Below, piece after piece: positions 29,691-30,332 of a stretch of DNA of 30,332 bases (positions within the stretch are counted from its first letter, which is position 1; every line of letters starts with the position of its first letter). This DNA comes from Welwitschia mirabilis (lineage: Eukaryota; Gnetophyta; Gnetopsida; Welwitschiales): NCBI GenBank assembly GCA_051453625.1, contig JBOZIK010000001.1, forward strand, positions 37,248,986-37,279,317, written 5' to 3'. The notes beneath the pieces were generated by a model. The model had not been told where the DNA came from, did no database searches, and was given only the letters and a program-made list of their open reading frames with translations. The position numbers and the translations under genes are program-made.

Positions 29691-30332
29691 ATATTCTACC
29701 CCTAATGCAAACCTCACCCTTAGAAAATTATTAGCCAATAAAAAATGATAAATTCAAACACCTTTTGATCTAGCCTCACGAGATGATGTTGAGCTCAAAA
29801 ATTTACATGCCTACTCAATTTTTAGAGGAGAAAATGATTAGGACCCTCTTCAACACATTGCAGACATTGAACAACTAATCCTTACCTTGGGAAATGGGAA
29901 AAAAATCACTGATAGAATATATATGGTAATATTTCCCATGATATTAAAGGATAGAGCAAAACTTTGGCTAAAAACTATACCCCAAAAAATCTTAAAAACA
30001 TCGAATCAAGTCCAGAAAACCTTTGTAAAAATATCTATGAGTGAATAAATTATGATAAAAAGGAAAAAGGAAGTAACAAAATTTCAACAAAAACCAAATG
30101 AAAATTATGCCTCTACTTATGAATGTTTCTTCATAAAAATTCATTCAAATCCAATAGATTCTTTCTTAAAAACAAAAAAAGTAGACTATTTTTATAGTGG
30201 ATTAATTACCAATAATTGTAAATTTCTCTTGTGATGGAAACCTCATGAACCTTACTCTAGATGATGCCTAGACAAAATTAAAAGAGCTTGTGGAGGTAAG
30301 TCAAACTTGGTCAACTCCTAAAGAAAATCCAA
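29691..30332 (+). pseudogene. Gag start of element C, running out of the window
   Basis: The plus strand reads DLASRDDVELKNLHAYSIF, LQHIADIEQLILTLGN, MVIFPMILKDRAKLWLKTIP (family: (I/L)RLxLFPxSLKDxAxxWLxxLP), and then in another frame KFQQKPNENYASTYECFFIK and DYFYSGLI (family: ETxYEAWERFKxLLxxCP and xxFYxGL). Stops and at least one shift near 30046 break it. A 60-codon frame at 30052-30234 covers the second capsid half. The later domains are beyond the window. Confidence 0.85.

Noticed and set aside
1-30332. tRNA, rRNA, CRISPR, bacterial promoters or operons
   Set aside because: No cloverleaf, rRNA-like segment, regularly spaced identical repeats or ribosome-binding sites were seen. Domain types and LTR features point to a plant nucleus.

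Overview
The window looks like intergenic DNA from a plant nuclear genome with a heavy load of old LTR retrotransposons. It is very AT-rich and visibly poor in CpG, it has no intact gene, and every recognisable protein segment is a decayed gag, protease, reverse transcriptase, RNase H or integrase piece of Ty3/gypsy elements of the Athila/Tat type. A large, slowly purged genome such as a conifer or other gymnosperm fits the depth of decay, but that is inference; nothing here names a species. Nine runs of N (five of exactly 100, the others 21, 43, 644 and 660) mark a draft assembly.

Left part (1-13775). Window-edge LTR tail (1-77, +), then a decayed open stretch of unknown origin (216-735, +). 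A minus-strand Ty3/gypsy element, here called I, runs from gag (about 13075-12400) through the pre-protease spacer (ending at 11486) and resumes with protease at 2971-2208. It is split by an 8.5 kb plus-strand non-autonomous LTR element, F (2977-11485), flanked by a perfect 5-bp duplication AAGGC. F has about 2.4 kb LTRs, a primer-binding site resembling initiator-Met, a polypurine tract, and only 2 kb of non-coding interior. F's left LTR carries a solo Athila-like LTR, E (3024-4668, -), with its own 5-bp duplication AATTA. F's right LTR keeps the matching empty site and also holds another LTR tail (11094-11188, +). The insertion order is therefore I, then F, then E.

Middle part (13776-21432). 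Element B (13776-20046, -) has two diverged LTRs, a tRNA-Asp-like primer-binding site, a protease relic, and an integrase C-terminus brought next to the protease-RT linker by an internal deletion of RT, RNase H and most of integrase. To its right lie 0.7 kb of unassigned DNA, a polypurine tract and a plus-strand LTR, D, cut by a gap.

Right part (21533-30332). Element A (-) is the most complete: integrase, RNase H, RT, linker, protease, spacer and gag with a CCHC knuckle, all broken. Several catalytic Asp codons have become Asn, and in-frame stops sit at conserved Gln/Arg/Trp positions, as expected from cytosine deamination. Element C (+) starts in a gap and gives the 5' LTR, primer-binding site, leader and gag start of a related copy that leaves the window.

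The least familiar signal is a recurring imperfect hairpin (TCATCC...GGATGA type) in the LTR U3 regions, about 110-125 bp upstream of the TATA box in four copies, and repeated in two leaders. I found no host gene that I can name, no RNA gene, no CRISPR and no clearly novel multi-gene system.
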